Positions 1 to 10,502 of a stretch of 21,134 bases of DNA are shown piece by piece. The DNA comes from Terana coerulea (Eukaryota; Basidiomycota; Agaricomycetes; Polyporales; Phanerochaetaceae), in the NCBI GenBank assembly GCA_024811115.1, contig JAKOGH010000644.1, positions 1 to 21,134 of the forward strand, read 5' to 3'. The notes under the pieces were generated by a model. It had not been told where the DNA came from and did no database searches. It worked only from the letters and a program-made list of their open reading frames with translations. The translations under genes and the position numbers were made by a program. The first letter of the stretch is position 1; every line of letters starts with the position of its first letter.

Positions 1-485
1 ACGGAATCCAACGTTATGGCTGCTTAATACCACGCCTTTTTAGGACAATGTGCAGGAAGTCAATGTATGACGAGCGTCGCCGCGTACAACTGGTCGTGGA
101 ATCTATGCCCAAGCGTATCGAAAAACAAAAGGAAGCCGAAGTAAAAGCGCAGGACCAGTCATGACCTGCGTCACGGCAATATGCATCACGGCATCCCGTG
201 GACTCGTTGGTACCTCTACAATATTCCAATATCCTATATTCTCATGTCGTAGGAGAATACGCACACATTGACCACAGATAACGTGCGGGCAATGACGAAT
301 ATGCAATCCAACACAAGCTATCCTTCACTGGGGCGCATATAGCCCATCCCCGATCTTCGCGGCAAGCGACTCCGGACATAACAGCATCGCATAAAATTAA
401 GATGCATTTATGAGAGAGATCTAGTACGCTACACATAAATAAGGTCTGTCGATTGCAATCTAGTTATCGTAGCTGATAATAAGCC
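1..485. other. Left-edge intergenic DNA, no gene seen
   Basis: Both strands hold only short overlapping open frames without recognisable protein features or convincing splice-linked extensions. It lies downstream of the oxalate decarboxylase stop codon, so its right end should include that gene's 3'UTR. I see no tRNA, repeat or transposon signal. Confidence 0.5.
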
Positions 486-2150
486 TCAAGCGGTAGAGTT
501 GGCCTTAGGGCCGATGACGACCGCCTTAGTCTTGTTCAGACCGTTGAGCACATCTTCAGGGAGCTGGAGATGGGCTTCCACAAGCGAGGGCGGAGTAAGG
601 GCGAGCCACTGGCTGAGCGAAATGTCCTGGTAGCGGTCTGCGGAATATCATCAACAGTCATACTTGTCGGGTGAAGAATATGACATACCAGTGTTGAAGA
701 TCTCGAGGAACTTGAGGGTGGTGTTGCCAACGTTCTCGACGTAGTGGCCTGTACATTTCCGTGAGTTAGGTTGGGGTTGTTCGGCGACAGACGGGGGCTT
801 ACCGTAGGATGCAGGAATGTAGCTGACATCGCCAGGCTGGTAGTTGTAGGTTCTCGCATTGCCGGAGGATGCAAAGAGTGTGATACGGCCCTGTCCCTCG
901 CTATAATTGTAGCCGTGAACACACGCGATCACAGATCTTCAAAGATGAGCTCACAGGAAGTAACCCCACTCATCCTGGGTAGGGTGCCAGTGAAGCTCCC
1001 TCATCGCACCGGGCTGAACAGTAACCTGTGCTATCGCAATTCCGGTAGAGATCGGGAAGACAGAGGAGTCGGCAATCTTGACGCTGCCGCCAGACAGCGC
1101 GGTCTCATTGACCTTCGGAGAAAGGAGTACGTGTAAGGGAGGACTTGGCCCTGAGGGCTTGAAGGAGCGACAGCGGAGGAAGAGTGCCTCAGCAGGGAAG
1201 ATGTACAGCTCGTTCGCGGGAATGTGGTCGAAGGCAGAGATGTTCGTCTGGAAGTTCTTGGCCAGGACGTCCTTGGGCACATGGGCCATCCAGTCAGTCA
1301 ACTGTGTCGCTTCGTTAATATGGTCAAATTAGGATCCGAACTGATTTGCACTCACGAGGAAGGTTGAGTCTTCGCTGAAATCGCCATCTGGGAAGACCAG
1401 CAGGAACTCGGTGCCGTTAGGGGAGTCGGCCGTCGCTTGCAGAGAGTGAGGGCACGCCAGGAGGGAAGTACCAAAGGTCGCCGGGCCCAACAGTGGCCAG
1501 GTAGTTTTGACCATCTGGGTTCACCGAGGAGACTTGAGTGTAGCCATCGAGGATGTAAGCCCACTATACGAGACAGTTTGAGTGCGTGCACAAGAAGTCA
1601 TCCAATCACAACACTGACCTCAGCGGTCTTATGCCAATGCAATTCTCTGACTGCACCCGCTTCCAGTCTCATGTTGACACCGGCCATGCCAGTAGCCAAG
1701 GGCATGACCGCAGCATTCTGCTGGCGGGCCCATCCACCCGTCTGGAGACGGTTGTGGCTCAAGCTCATCGGCCATTTCGCATTGCCTCTGTTCAACCAAA
1801 TTCGTAAGCATCTTCGGGCGAACAGGCGTTCAAGGAATCACTTACACACTACCGGCGTCGGTCGTCGGTGGAGCGAGCAGATCAGGGTTTTGCTGGTCTA
1901 TATCGACATTCTGTGGGCCCAAGATAGTAGAGCCCAGAGTGCCGCGAATTGGCTGAGGTGCGTCGGCGCTGACAGGGTTCCAGGCAAGGCGGTTGGAGTT
2001 GCTGCTGGTGAAGCCGGCGGTGGCGATGGGGTCCACCGCAGAAGATGAGGAGCTACTGGTGTTGGAAGACGAAAGGACACTTGCGGGTGCGCCAAGCACA
2101 CGCTGAGAGAGAAGAGCGGCGCCGATTAGGGAAGTGAGCACTGGCTTCAT
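486..2150 (-). CDS. Oxalate decarboxylase, secreted bicupin, with a one-base frame break in exon 3
   Basis: Manganese bicupin that converts oxalate to formate and CO2, exported by wood-decay fungi. Exons read on the minus strand: 2150-1846, 1787-1619, 1563-1356, 1301-955, 900-803, 748-689 and 637-486. All introns are GT..AG. The ATG at 2150 gives a signal peptide ending near [11 protein letters not shown] and then a Ser-rich linker. Cupin 1 has [18 protein letters not shown] (ligands about H152, H154, E158) and PPGVPHS (about H197). Cupin 2 has [15 protein letters not shown] and GHYVEN. Exon 3 is 208 nt between two phase-0 introns, so it carries one base too many. The break falls in the G run at 1450-1452 and, read literally, ends the protein near residue 206. 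With that base discounted the protein is about 445 residues, normal for fungal enzymes. Assembly error or a pseudogene are both possible. The family call is secure. Confidence 0.93.
1450..1452 (-). other. Frame break in oxalate decarboxylase exon 3 (one extra base)
   Basis: The minus strand reads GTGCCCTCACTCTCTG. The frame is correct up to [11 protein letters not shown] and is correct again from HSLQAT in the next frame. One C too many in the CCC run accounts for it, and the exon length (208 nt between phase-0 introns) agrees. Confidence 0.85.
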
Positions 2151-3431
2151 CTTGGAGTTCGGATGGAGTGAGGAGTGAATGAGGAGGCTGAGAGAGGCTG
2201 CTGAGTGACTGATGAGTTGAAGGTCGACAGCAAGCCTTTTGTACCACCGTATGTCTGCGGCCGCCTCCCAAGATGCCTTGTCCATCCACGTCAATGTGAG
2301 CGGTAGCTGTGCCGCTTCGCGCGCCAGCAAGGCTACAGAAGCCAGAAATCAGCCGAGCGCTTTGCTTTGCTTGGCCAGAAATCCAGAAGCAAGACATGTG
2401 CATACCGGAGAAGACTTCAGAATAGCCGTCATCTCAAGCGGCACCGACGGCAATGACGTGCAAATTTTGCAGTCGCGATGCATGCCGATCCTTAAATTTA
2501 GACATGTGCATGTTCAGATGGAGGAGTGAGCACCTTGCTCATCTGCTCCAGCCGGAAGTAAGGGTTGCAGGCCACATGAGCCAATCCCTTGCTGCCTTCG
2601 TCAACATAAGGTTAGCCTAGAGCAGTTTTCGGAGGCGGATGAACTCACCATGTGTTCGTCGAAGAGCTGGTCAGTTTTCGCGAAGGACGTAAGATGGCCC
2701 ATGAGCTGATTAACCACCACGGCCCTCGGAAACAAGGAGTGACAAGAGGTAAATCTTAGCCCTTCCGAGTGGAGGAGGTAAAGCGGGATGTTGGTACTGG
2801 GCTGAAATAAGATTCAGAAGCAGGGGCCCGAGTCGCTGTGCGAAGGCCGAGAAACATGGCCAGAAATACCCAGCTTCCGCAACTATTCCAGTGGGGGCAT
2901 AACATACTGTGCTCGAGGGCCCTTAGGTGTCGATATGGTCTTCGGGAGGTGTGGGCGAATCATTGTTATATGCGGCTATAGGTCATACTTCAAGCTTCAA
3001 GCTTCAAGCTTCAGCACCGCGATGTGCACAACGAGTGGTGTTTAGATTGATGTTGATGGCCATCCGTATGGCGAACAGCAAATCGATTAATGTCCCATTG
3101 CTTCCTCTTAGTGACCGTAGGCTCCAGTGCTTGGAAAAGGCATGGTAGAACCGGCTGGAAATGGCGACGAGATGGCAATGAGTACTTGAGCGTTATCATC
3201 GCCTGCACATAAGTCGGCCTTGGAATGGTATACACAAGCTCATCTGTGCTAATATACGAGAAAGAGCCAAAACCAGTAGTTTCGAGGAGAGCTCTGAGCA
3301 TAACCGTTGGCAATGTACATGGTGAAGAGCAAATTGTCCAAGCGCCCAAGACCTGCCGCGTGCTCAGACTCCTGTTAACTTAAGTGTGGCGTTACAGCTA
3401 CTTGTTTACATAGTGTATCGTTAAATAATTT
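2151..3431. other. Intergenic region between the decarboxylase and the F-box gene
   Basis: The right-hand 150 bases or so upstream of 2150 should be the decarboxylase promoter and leader. On the minus strand there is a TATA-like TACAAAAG around 2233-2240 followed by a CT-rich leader. Further out lies a candidate short spliced frame (about 2520-2720, listed under findings) and a tandem repeat at 2988-3013. No long frame here shows a recognisable domain. Confidence 0.45.
2988..3013. repeat. Short tandem repeat, 7-base unit
   Basis: Three full copies of CTTCAAG are followed by a partial fourth (CTTCA). Each junction makes an AAGCTT site. It lies in intergenic DNA and looks like a simple microsatellite-type expansion. 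Confidence 0.9.
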
Positions 3432-4715
3432 CTAGGCCACTTTCACATCCAACAGATTCGCATAGCGTCCAGAAAAACTCCTGTGAAAGAACTGCCTCAG
3501 TCGTTCTTGCAAGTAAACAGCTTGATCCTCTTCCAAGTGGTAACCGGGATGCACCTCGATCCGTAAGCTTTGCAGTTCGTCGTCGAAACGAGCTACGAGG
3601 ATCGCCCCACAACGACCAATCTAGCTTCCGTATGCCACCTTCGACGTGGCTAAGTAACTCGGATATTTGATCTGAGGATACAGGTGGGCTTCGTATGGTG
3701 ACATGAAGAGCAAGAGCTCGCACGGTTGTGGCGGAACAGTGGCTGATAGCTTGTATGACCAATGGCCAGTCTGAGGAACGAGGGCTCGGTGGAAAATTTT
3801 GGCCAGGGGGGAATGGTAAACATATCGTTGTCCCAAATGCAAGTGACTGTAAAGCACTGCATCCTTCCAGGAATCCAGATACAAGGTTGTAATCTTCAGG
3901 GCTCTGCAGCACGCCGAGGTCGAGATGTTTCAAGTTCGCGGTATCTATGACGAGCTGGAGAGCAGCTAGCACACGTAAGGCAGAGGATGAGATGGTCCCG
4001 GCGTGGATTTGTAGCGAGTTCACGAGCGTGCGGAACATAGAGTCGGGTGTCGTAAGAGGGAAGGCCTGTGTGATGTCGCATGCCTTGAACGAGAGGACAG
4101 ATATGCGAGTGAAGTAGTTCGTGAGGGATGCAGCGATATATGGATCCAGTCGTTTGACGTTGGCAATTTCAAGTAGCTCCAGACTCGGAAATACACGCTG
4201 AGGCGATGGTGTCGTCTCCGATGGATCTATACGAAGGACGTCGCACACTTGCAATGATCGTAGCATGGGAAGGAGGTCCAAGATGCCAAATAACTGATCC
4301 AATGCAAGGGTTCCCACGGAGTTGGATTGCCACGAGTCCACGTACTCGGCTCCGCGCGTATCCTCACGCACAGTGTGGGTGAAAGACAGTAGGAGGTGTT
4401 GTAAATTCCTGCGAATGATGACAGAGCCAGCTAGGAAGGTCGCCAATCCCTCTAGAGTCCTGAACTCGCCATAGCACAGGCACCCATCCTTCGCGATCAA
4501 GCCGCGGCTCATCCAGTAATGAGCGCATTTTGGCCAGTGCCTCCGCCCAAAAGGTGCACCACAGCCGACTCGTTCCAAGCGTGACATACGAGAGCGCACC
4601 GTCGTAGTGCGTCCGTGTTGTTGTGAAGGTAGTCGATGACAATGTCGACCAACTCTTGCGGTAGTCGTGCAATTGGTCTTGCAGTCCCGAATGACTGTCT
4701 CGCGTCTGTGGACAT
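3432..4715 (-). pseudogene. F-box protein, frame broken at two places (inverted paralogue of the gene at 10503)
   Basis: F-box proteins are substrate receptors of SCF ubiquitin ligases; mushrooms carry large, fast-evolving families. The start is taken at ATG 4715 (MSTDARQSFG). The F-box follows at about residues 18-55 (LPQELVDIVIDYLHNN, then LRRCALVCHAW). The rest is an LRR-like C-terminal half with LDLLPMLRSLQV, LKHLDLGVLQ and LDWSLWGD. It aligns almost throughout with the gene at 10503-11825. Two breaks disrupt it. Near 4549-4552 a base is missing in the T run after HL, so the F-box and body lie in different frames. Near 3597-3602 an extra base moves the tail (ARFDDELQSLRI to SGRYANLLDVKVA) into a third frame, ending at TAG 3434-3432. 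Ignoring the breaks it is about 427 residues. It may be a true pseudogene or an intact gene with sequencing errors. Confidence 0.8.
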
Positions 4716-5328
4716 CGTTGGCACGGATCGACCACAGCCTGCCAATTCGCAAGTTTATATTTGACGTTGAATGCCGGAACCAGTTTACAGAGTCACGTAC
4801 CCGTTAAAACCCGAGCGATGCACTACAAGGAGAGCTGAAGGTGACAGAGCGTTACGCTCGATCCATGGACTCTAGGATGGGGTTGGAGGTGGAGGTTGAG
4901 GACAAGCTTATAAGGTTGCGGAATACAAAGGCAGTACGTGATCAGTGATTGTATGCGCCACTGACAGGCCGCCCCGGTGACCGAGGATCACATACAAGTA
5001 GTGTAGAAGGTTTAGACGTTCATAGCTTCGTCTAGAAGTGGTAGCTTGGCAATTCGGCCGCCCGCCCAGACATCCAGGACCGTTCAGCTACTTACTAAAT
5101 TTCTTAGTCCTTGTAGCTGATGTAAACGGTCGATACGTCGGGAGTACTGAGGAGATAGTCATGATTTGTGCGTACATTCATTATGACATAGACAATACAG
5201 AGTACAGGGAATCATACAAGTAGACCGAAGGACGTGCGGAGACAACAGACAACAGCATGACAATCCAAGCGATACAACGAATGTGCAAGAAGGACAGAGA
5301 CGAGGGAGATGCGATACACGAACACATA
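4716..5328. other. Intergenic: promoter side of the left F-box gene and 3' side of eEF3
   Basis: Positions 4800-5033 form the duplicated 5' flank described separately. Between it and the ATG at 4715 the minus strand shows a possible 5'UTR intron: donor GGGTACGTGAC near 4803-4793, acceptor GGCAG about 60 bases later. The remainder, 5034-5328, is eEF3 3' flank with nothing recognisable. Confidence 0.5.
4800..5033 (-). repeat. Inverted copy A of the F-box 5' flank
   Basis: The complement matches 9779-10011 with scattered substitutions and small indels. It contains a stretch of 24 identical bases (4827-4850 against 9961-9984). Copy A has a 7-base TGATCAC duplication that copy B lacks, and a TTATAAG where B has TCATAAG. 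The block sits just upstream of each F-box start, so it is probably shared promoter and leader retained after gene duplication. Confidence 0.85.
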
Positions 5329-8300
5329 TTACAACTCTTCATCAGTGAACACCTCCTCGCCGCGCTTCCGCCGTGCGATGCGGTCCTTCTTCGCTTTGCG
5401 TGCCTCCGCCGCGGTGAGCTTCTTAACCTTCTTCGCTTCAATCTTGTTGCCCATAGCGTCGTACTGGTCCTCCTCCTCTCCCGCCTTCTTGTCAATGCGG
5501 GGCCGGAGCCCTGACCCTCCACCCAGTTGTGGCCAGACGCCTCGAGGCGGCCGTCACGCATCGCCCAGACCTCCTTGCACAGCGACTCGGAGAAGTCGCG
5601 GTTGTGCGTGATGACGAGCACACCGCCCTCGAACTCCTTGAGCGCCTTGATGAGCGCAGCGAGCGACTCGCGGTCGAGGTAGTTCGTCGGCTCGTCGAGA
5701 CACATGATGTGCGGCCGACGCCAGGTCGCGGCGCCGAGGACGACCTTGACCTTCTGTCCACCAGAGAGACCACGCATGGTGTTGTGCGAGACAAACTCGG
5801 CGTCGAGACCGAAGTCGGCAAAGTGCTTCTCGATCTCACGACGGACGAGAGGGCGGAGGAGACCGAGACGCTGCGCCTCGCGCGTGTCGACCTCAAGAAC
5901 CTTCTTCTCGAAGCCACGCTTGATGAGCTCATCACGCGGCATCCAGATGTTCTCCGACGACGACATGCCCTTGAACGAGATCTCATACTCGTAGGACTGC
6001 TTCAGCTTCTTGCGGTTGAGGATCTCGTCGATGATGCGCTTTTGGCCCTCGACGATGACGATACCACCCTCCTTCATCTTCTGCTGCTCCTCCTCGGTGA
6101 TCTGGCGCGACTCCTTCATCATCTCCTCGAGATCCTCGCCCGTCTGGTAGCGCCAGAGCATGTACTCCAGAGGGGTCTTGTCGAGGTGCTGGTCGATGTG
6201 GTGGAAGGCGTGCTGGGCGACGTAGCCGATGACCAAGTTAGGGTGCTTCCAGGTCTCGCCACCGCAGTTGGGTTCGGTGTCGCCGATGAGGAGCTTGACG
6301 AGAGTCGACTTGCCGGATCCGTTGGGACCGAGGACGGCGACACGGGAAGAGAGGGAGACTTGGAGCGTAATGTCGAACAGCTGCTGTTTCGTCTGCGTGG
6401 GGTACTTGAAGCCGACCTTGCGCATCTTGATCAGCGACTTCTCCTTGGTCTTGACACCCTCGAGCAGAGGGGGCTCGGGGAGCTTGAACTGGTAGTCCTC
6501 AGCGGCCTCAAGCGTGTAGTACGAGCGGGCCTCGGGGACCTGCTTCATGAACGCCTCGAGGTTCCCGCGGTAACGACGAAGCTTGAAGCGGTTCAGATGA
6601 AGGACGTCGGTGATCGTGTTGTTCAAGAAACCAGAGTCATGCGAGACGATGACTATAATGATGTTAATGCTGTTCGAAAATCAAGAGCGAAATGATACGT
6701 ACTGGAAGTGCATGTCGTGAGGCCGGTGAGGTAACCCTCGAGCCAGGCCACGTTGACGACGTCCAGATGGTTGGTAGGCTCATCGAGCAAGAGGATGTCG
6801 GCCTTGAACAGCATCGCACGGGCAAGCGCGAGCTTCATCTTCCAACCACCAGAGAGCGAGCCGATCGAGCTCGCCTGACGCTCGTCCGAAAAGCCGACTG
6901 AAGCGAGGGTCTCGATGACCTCCTCTTTGTCGGCCTGGATACGCGTGTCGGAGAGGATGAACTCGAGAATGCTGGTCTCCTCCTCGGAGCCGTCAATGTC
7001 GTGCTCGACGTAGAAGGTGCGGACCTCGTCGGGCGACGGGAAGCCTTCAACCTGGCCGTTGGTGATAGCCCTCATGAGCGTCGACTTGCCAGTACCGTTC
7101 CTGCCGCAAAGACCGTAGCGATGACCACGCTTGAGACGGAGGGTGGCAGTGTTCAGCAGGATTTTGGCACCGTAGGCAAGCGAAAACTGGCAGTTGCAAA
7201 GGTCCTCACCCTCCTCCTCGTCCTCAAGCGTCTCGCCCTCCTCGTCGCCGATGGTGGCGGACTTGACAGCCCACTCGTTGACGATCACAACAGGCTCGGG
7301 TGTCGAAGTGAGGAACTTGATGTAGGGGATGAGGGTCTGCCACTGGGCAGTGTCAAACTCCTTGGCGTTGACGAGAGCGGCAGCAAGGTTGGACGCATAC
7401 ATGGTCTCGATGTTACCAGCAGAGACAGCAGCACCCGCGTGCTTGTAGATGCCGAGGAGGGTGTGCGCGAGGTGCTTCTCGTCTGCGAGCTTGAGAGGAG
7501 GAAGGTCAGAGCCGTCTCCGTGGGGGACGTTGCCGACCTGACGGAGCGTCGCAATAGCGCGTCCGACAACTTGGCGAGCCTCAGGGTCACCAATGGTGGT
7601 CTCGACCTTGAGCAGCCCAGGCAGCAGCTTGGGGATGAAGGGACGGACGGTCACCTCGGAGTCGACCAGCTTGGCCATGTTGTCGGTGATGCTACCAGAG
7701 CGCATTTAGCGATCTACTGAAATGCGAGCCGGAGTAGACACTCACACAGCGACCTTGCGCTTGGTCGCGGTCAGCTTCTCGGAAAGACCACGCGAAAGGA
7801 GAGGGACCATGAGGGACAGAGTAGGCGAGTCAACCTCCGAAACGAATGTGGTGGCGGACAGAAGGCCGATGGTGGGCACGACCTTCTCGACAGGGTTGAT
7901 AAGAGAGTCAATGAGAGCAGGAATAAAGCGTTCGATATCCTTGTTCGAGATGAGCGCGGTGGCCTTTTCAAGCGTAGCACGGGCTGCCTTCTTCACGTCG
8001 GCTTTGGTGTCCCAGATCGCCTCCGCAAGTACGGGAACAATGTCGGGAGTGAGACGACCGATTTGTGCGGGGCAGGTAACGATAAGCTGGTCAAGGACGG
8101 TCAACGAACCCGTCTTCAGTTGCCACTTGCCGGCAGTTTTGATTTCGTGGAGAAGGGCGGGGAGAACAAGTCCAGCTGCCCATTTGTTCATGTTCGCAGC
8201 GTACTGCCGGACGGCCTCGACGGCCGCCGTCCTGGCAGCGGGCGTCTTATCGGCGAAGCCTTCGAGGAGGGCAGCGTAGAGACCATTGTCGATGAAGAGC

Positions 8301-8596
8301 GGCTCAAGGGCACGGATCCCCGCCGTCTGCGAGATGGTGGACACGGCGTTTGCAGCAGCCTCCCGAGTAGCTGGTGACTTCTTGTCGCCGAGAGCTTTAA
8401 CAACCGCGTCGATGAAACCAATCGATTGGAGAGCGCCAGGGCCATCCTTTTCGGCGAGAGCAGCAAGCTGAGCGGCCGCGGCCTCGCGAGTTGCCTTGTC
8501 GGCGACAAAGAGACCAGACACATCGAACTGGCCTTCAGCGGGGGCAACGGCGGCCTTGAGGGAAGTGGGGGCAGCGTTGGCGGTCATGGCTGGCAT
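5329..8596 (-). CDS. Translation elongation factor 3 (eEF3), with a one-base frame break near the C-terminus
   Basis: Fungal ribosome-bound ABC-F ATPase that drives E-site tRNA release during elongation. Coding exons: 8596-7746, 7691-6703, 6652-5329; introns of 54 and 50 nt, both GT..AG. The N-terminal HEAT repeats cover about residues 1-320. ABC1 has Walker [10 protein letters not shown] (about 480), [15 protein letters not shown] and [14 protein letters not shown]2 has [30 protein letters not shown] and VITHNRDF, with the chromodomain-like insertion ([15 protein letters not shown] segment, here [11 protein letters not shown]). A basic tail ends in FTDEEL. One base is missing in the G run at 5499-5502; read literally, the normal Lys-rich tail is replaced by an Arg-rich one running to 5181. 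Allowing for this, the protein is about 1054 residues, close to yeast eEF3 (1044). The start could also be the ATG at 8587. An essential gene, so sequence error is likely. Confidence 0.96.
5499..5502 (-). other. Frame break in the eEF3 tail (one base missing)
   Basis: Up to GQGSGP the frame is normal. The expected continuation ([19 protein letters not shown]) is in the next frame and runs to a TAA at 5331-5329. Adding one C to the CCCC run in GGCCCCGC would join them. Confidence 0.85.
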
Positions 8597-8900
8597 CTAC
8601 ACAGCGATCTGGCTATAACATAGTCAAGATGTGATGTTTTGGATGCGAGACGCGACTCACAGTGCGGTGTGGGGTAATCTGAAGGAGTTGCTTGTAATGC
8701 GCGGAACGCAGGAAAAGGCCAAGCGTCGGACAAGGATTCAGAACACTCTACTCTATTCTGGCCGGAGCCTACGCAGAGAACTGTCAATTTCGTTGCTTCA
8801 TGAATACTGTGGACGATGAAGCTGACCTTCTAGGGGTACACGAAAGACAAGAGAAAGCGAAAAGAGTGGGGAAAGTCTGTAGGTTTTGGCACGCAGACTA
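8597..8900 (-). promoter_or_regulatory. eEF3 leader with 5'UTR intron and pyrimidine-rich promoter tract
   Basis: On the minus strand a donor GTGAGT lies at 8660-8655. A branch-like TTGACTATG is followed by the acceptor TATAG ending at 8613, giving a 48-nt intron. An alternative acceptor GTGTAG ends at 8598, right before the ATG. Further upstream, 8842-8875 is a CT-rich run on the coding strand, as is common before highly expressed fungal translation genes. No clear TATA box is visible. Confidence 0.55.
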
Positions 8901-9778
8901 TGAGCGACGGCGGACTTTCAAAAATGACGGCTAGCCACGTGCTTCTCATTAAGCACAGCGCAGCGCGCCTAAACACGCCTTTGACTTGTGTTGTAACTTG
9001 CAACTTGCCTTGCATCCTCCAGCCGCAACCCTGTCTTACTCATGGCGACGCACGACGGCTGTAGTTTTACGTCCTCTTGATTTATCCACGGTCTCGCTTT
9101 GATCTTGCGGTATCATCCTAGTCGACGTCACTGCCATGGTCGAAGTACCGGCTGCTTGCGTTCTCCGCCTCCGATTTTGCACCAGCCTCAGCCTCGTTCC
9201 AGGTCTCGTGGCTCAACTCTCCTGTGAAAGGAATATTCCCCCTTCCAGCTCCTTACGGTCGCTCTTTCACTTTCGCTGTCAGTGTCCGCAAGATGCTATG
9301 TCATGGGATGCGGAATAGGGAGAATGAGGGGTAATGGGGTTCTTGGCGGAGATAGGAAAGGTGCCGGACCAGACGTGCCTGTGTTCGGCATCATTACGGT
9401 AGGAGATACTTTGTGAGTACTTATGAGCCTCGTAAGCTCTACTGCGTTGCTATGATTGTATGATTTCCCAAGGCCTTTACACGCTACCTTTCCGTGACGT
9501 GCATACAAATCTCGTGGTGACTGAAACAGGGTAGGTCCATCCTTTCGACTCGAAACCGCCTTGATACGCTCAGGACGTCCTGCAAGATCCACTGAGCTGT
9601 CCAATGTTAGGATCCATACCAATGGACATGGGACGCCATCAACCCTCGAAATCATTCTGGTCTGACAGTACTTGGCGAGGCGGGAAATGCACGCTTTGCT
9701 CTAAACATGTTTCTGTAAGGCGTTCTTCACAGACATGGTCGATGTTGACAGTAAGAATCAAGACGGTCGTGCACACTG
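8901..9778. other. Intergenic DNA between eEF3 and the F-box duplication block
   Basis: Only short open frames occur on either strand. The longest, about 119 codons on the minus strand around 9300-9655, has no recognisable domain, no intron support and no signal peptide. I see no gene here. Confidence 0.45.
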
Positions 9779-10011
9779 AGACGAAGCTATGAACGTCTAA
9801 ATCTTCTGCGCTACTTGTATGTGATCCTCGGCACCGGCGCGGCCTGTCAGTGGCGCATACAATCACGTACTACCTTTGTATTCCGCAGCCTCATAAGCTT
9901 GTCCTCATCCTCCACCTCTAACCCCATTCCAAAGTTCAACGTTCAAGGATCGAACGTAATGCTCTGTCACCTTCAGCTCTCCTTGGAGTGCATCGCCGGG
10001 ATCTTAACGGG
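9779..10011 (+). repeat. Inverted copy B of the F-box 5' flank
   Basis: Matches the complement of 4800-5033 nearly base for base over long stretches, including the run GCTCTGTCACCTTCAGCTCT at 9961-9980. It begins near AGACGAAGC and similarity stops after TTAACGGG. No reading frame is conserved between the copies, because copy A has in-frame stops. Shared regulatory or untranslated sequence is therefore the better reading. Confidence 0.85.
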
Positions 10012-10426
10012 CGCAATCGCACCGCCACTCGCGGCCTACGGGGCAGCCAGCCGCCATCCCTTCCTCGTCTGGCAGCACTTCGGTGAGTCCTGAAATGCAT
10101 GTCTCACAGCAGAGCATATTCTTCTCACACGTTGTACCTGGGTTGTGTCCATGCTCACAGTGATCATCTAAGATGGTGGCAGAACCCCGGAACGAGGCTA
10201 TGAAGATCCACGGTGTGGGCACTGGGAAAGCCTTACTGATGTATACGCGCCGCTGGCCTGTACTTGGGTTTGATCCTTGGTCGGCGGGCCGTGCTGGCAT
10301 ATACAAGTGTCCACGGGTAGCATCGATATCGGTGTAGGGGCTTTCCTCTCCCCGGTCCTCGACCAGGACAGCGACGCTCATTCGCCTCCAATACTACTGG
10401 CAATACCTCGTTTGAGTCTTCGGCAG
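10012..10426 (+). other. About 415 bases present only in the intact F-box gene's leader
   Basis: In copy A the conserved block is followed at once by a GTACGT donor-like motif. In copy B this segment intervenes before the equivalent GTATGT at 10427. It has no clear terminal repeats and no recognisable protein; minus-strand frames here look accidental. It may be an insertion in this copy or a deletion from the other. Confidence 0.5.
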
Positions 10427-10486
10427 GTATGTAACGAGTACTTCGGTGTTAGCGTTCAGCATTAACCGTAACTCACGGATCCGTAG
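10427..10486 (+). other. Probable 5'UTR intron of the intact F-box gene
   Basis: Donor CAG|GTATGT, branch-like TAACTCAC and acceptor CCGTAG bound 60 nt, the usual intron size in this window. The spliced leader continues ATTGCGAGGCTGTCAG into the ATG at 10503. The broken paralogue has a matching donor and acceptor arrangement. Confidence 0.5.
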
Positions 10487-10502
10487 ATTGCGAGGCTGTC
10501 AG

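Noticed and set aside
1437..2048. 203-codon plus-strand frame opposite the oxalate decarboxylase
   Set aside because: It crosses decarboxylase exons and introns on the other strand and has no recognisable features.
5495..5510. Programmed ribosomal frameshifting in eEF3
   Set aside because: No slippery heptamer or downstream structure typical of programmed shifts is apparent, and other genes in the window show the same kind of run-length break.
5529..7720. Long plus-strand open frames (388 and 239 codons) opposite eEF3
   Set aside because: They are antisense to well-supported eEF3 exons. Long antisense frames are a usual by-product of GC-rich third positions, and the residues are low-complexity Leu/Arg/Glu/Asp without domains.
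9815..10093. 92-codon frame with a hydrophobic stretch over the duplicated flank
   Set aside because: The equivalent sequence in the inverted copy has in-frame stops, so the match between copies is not protein-coding.
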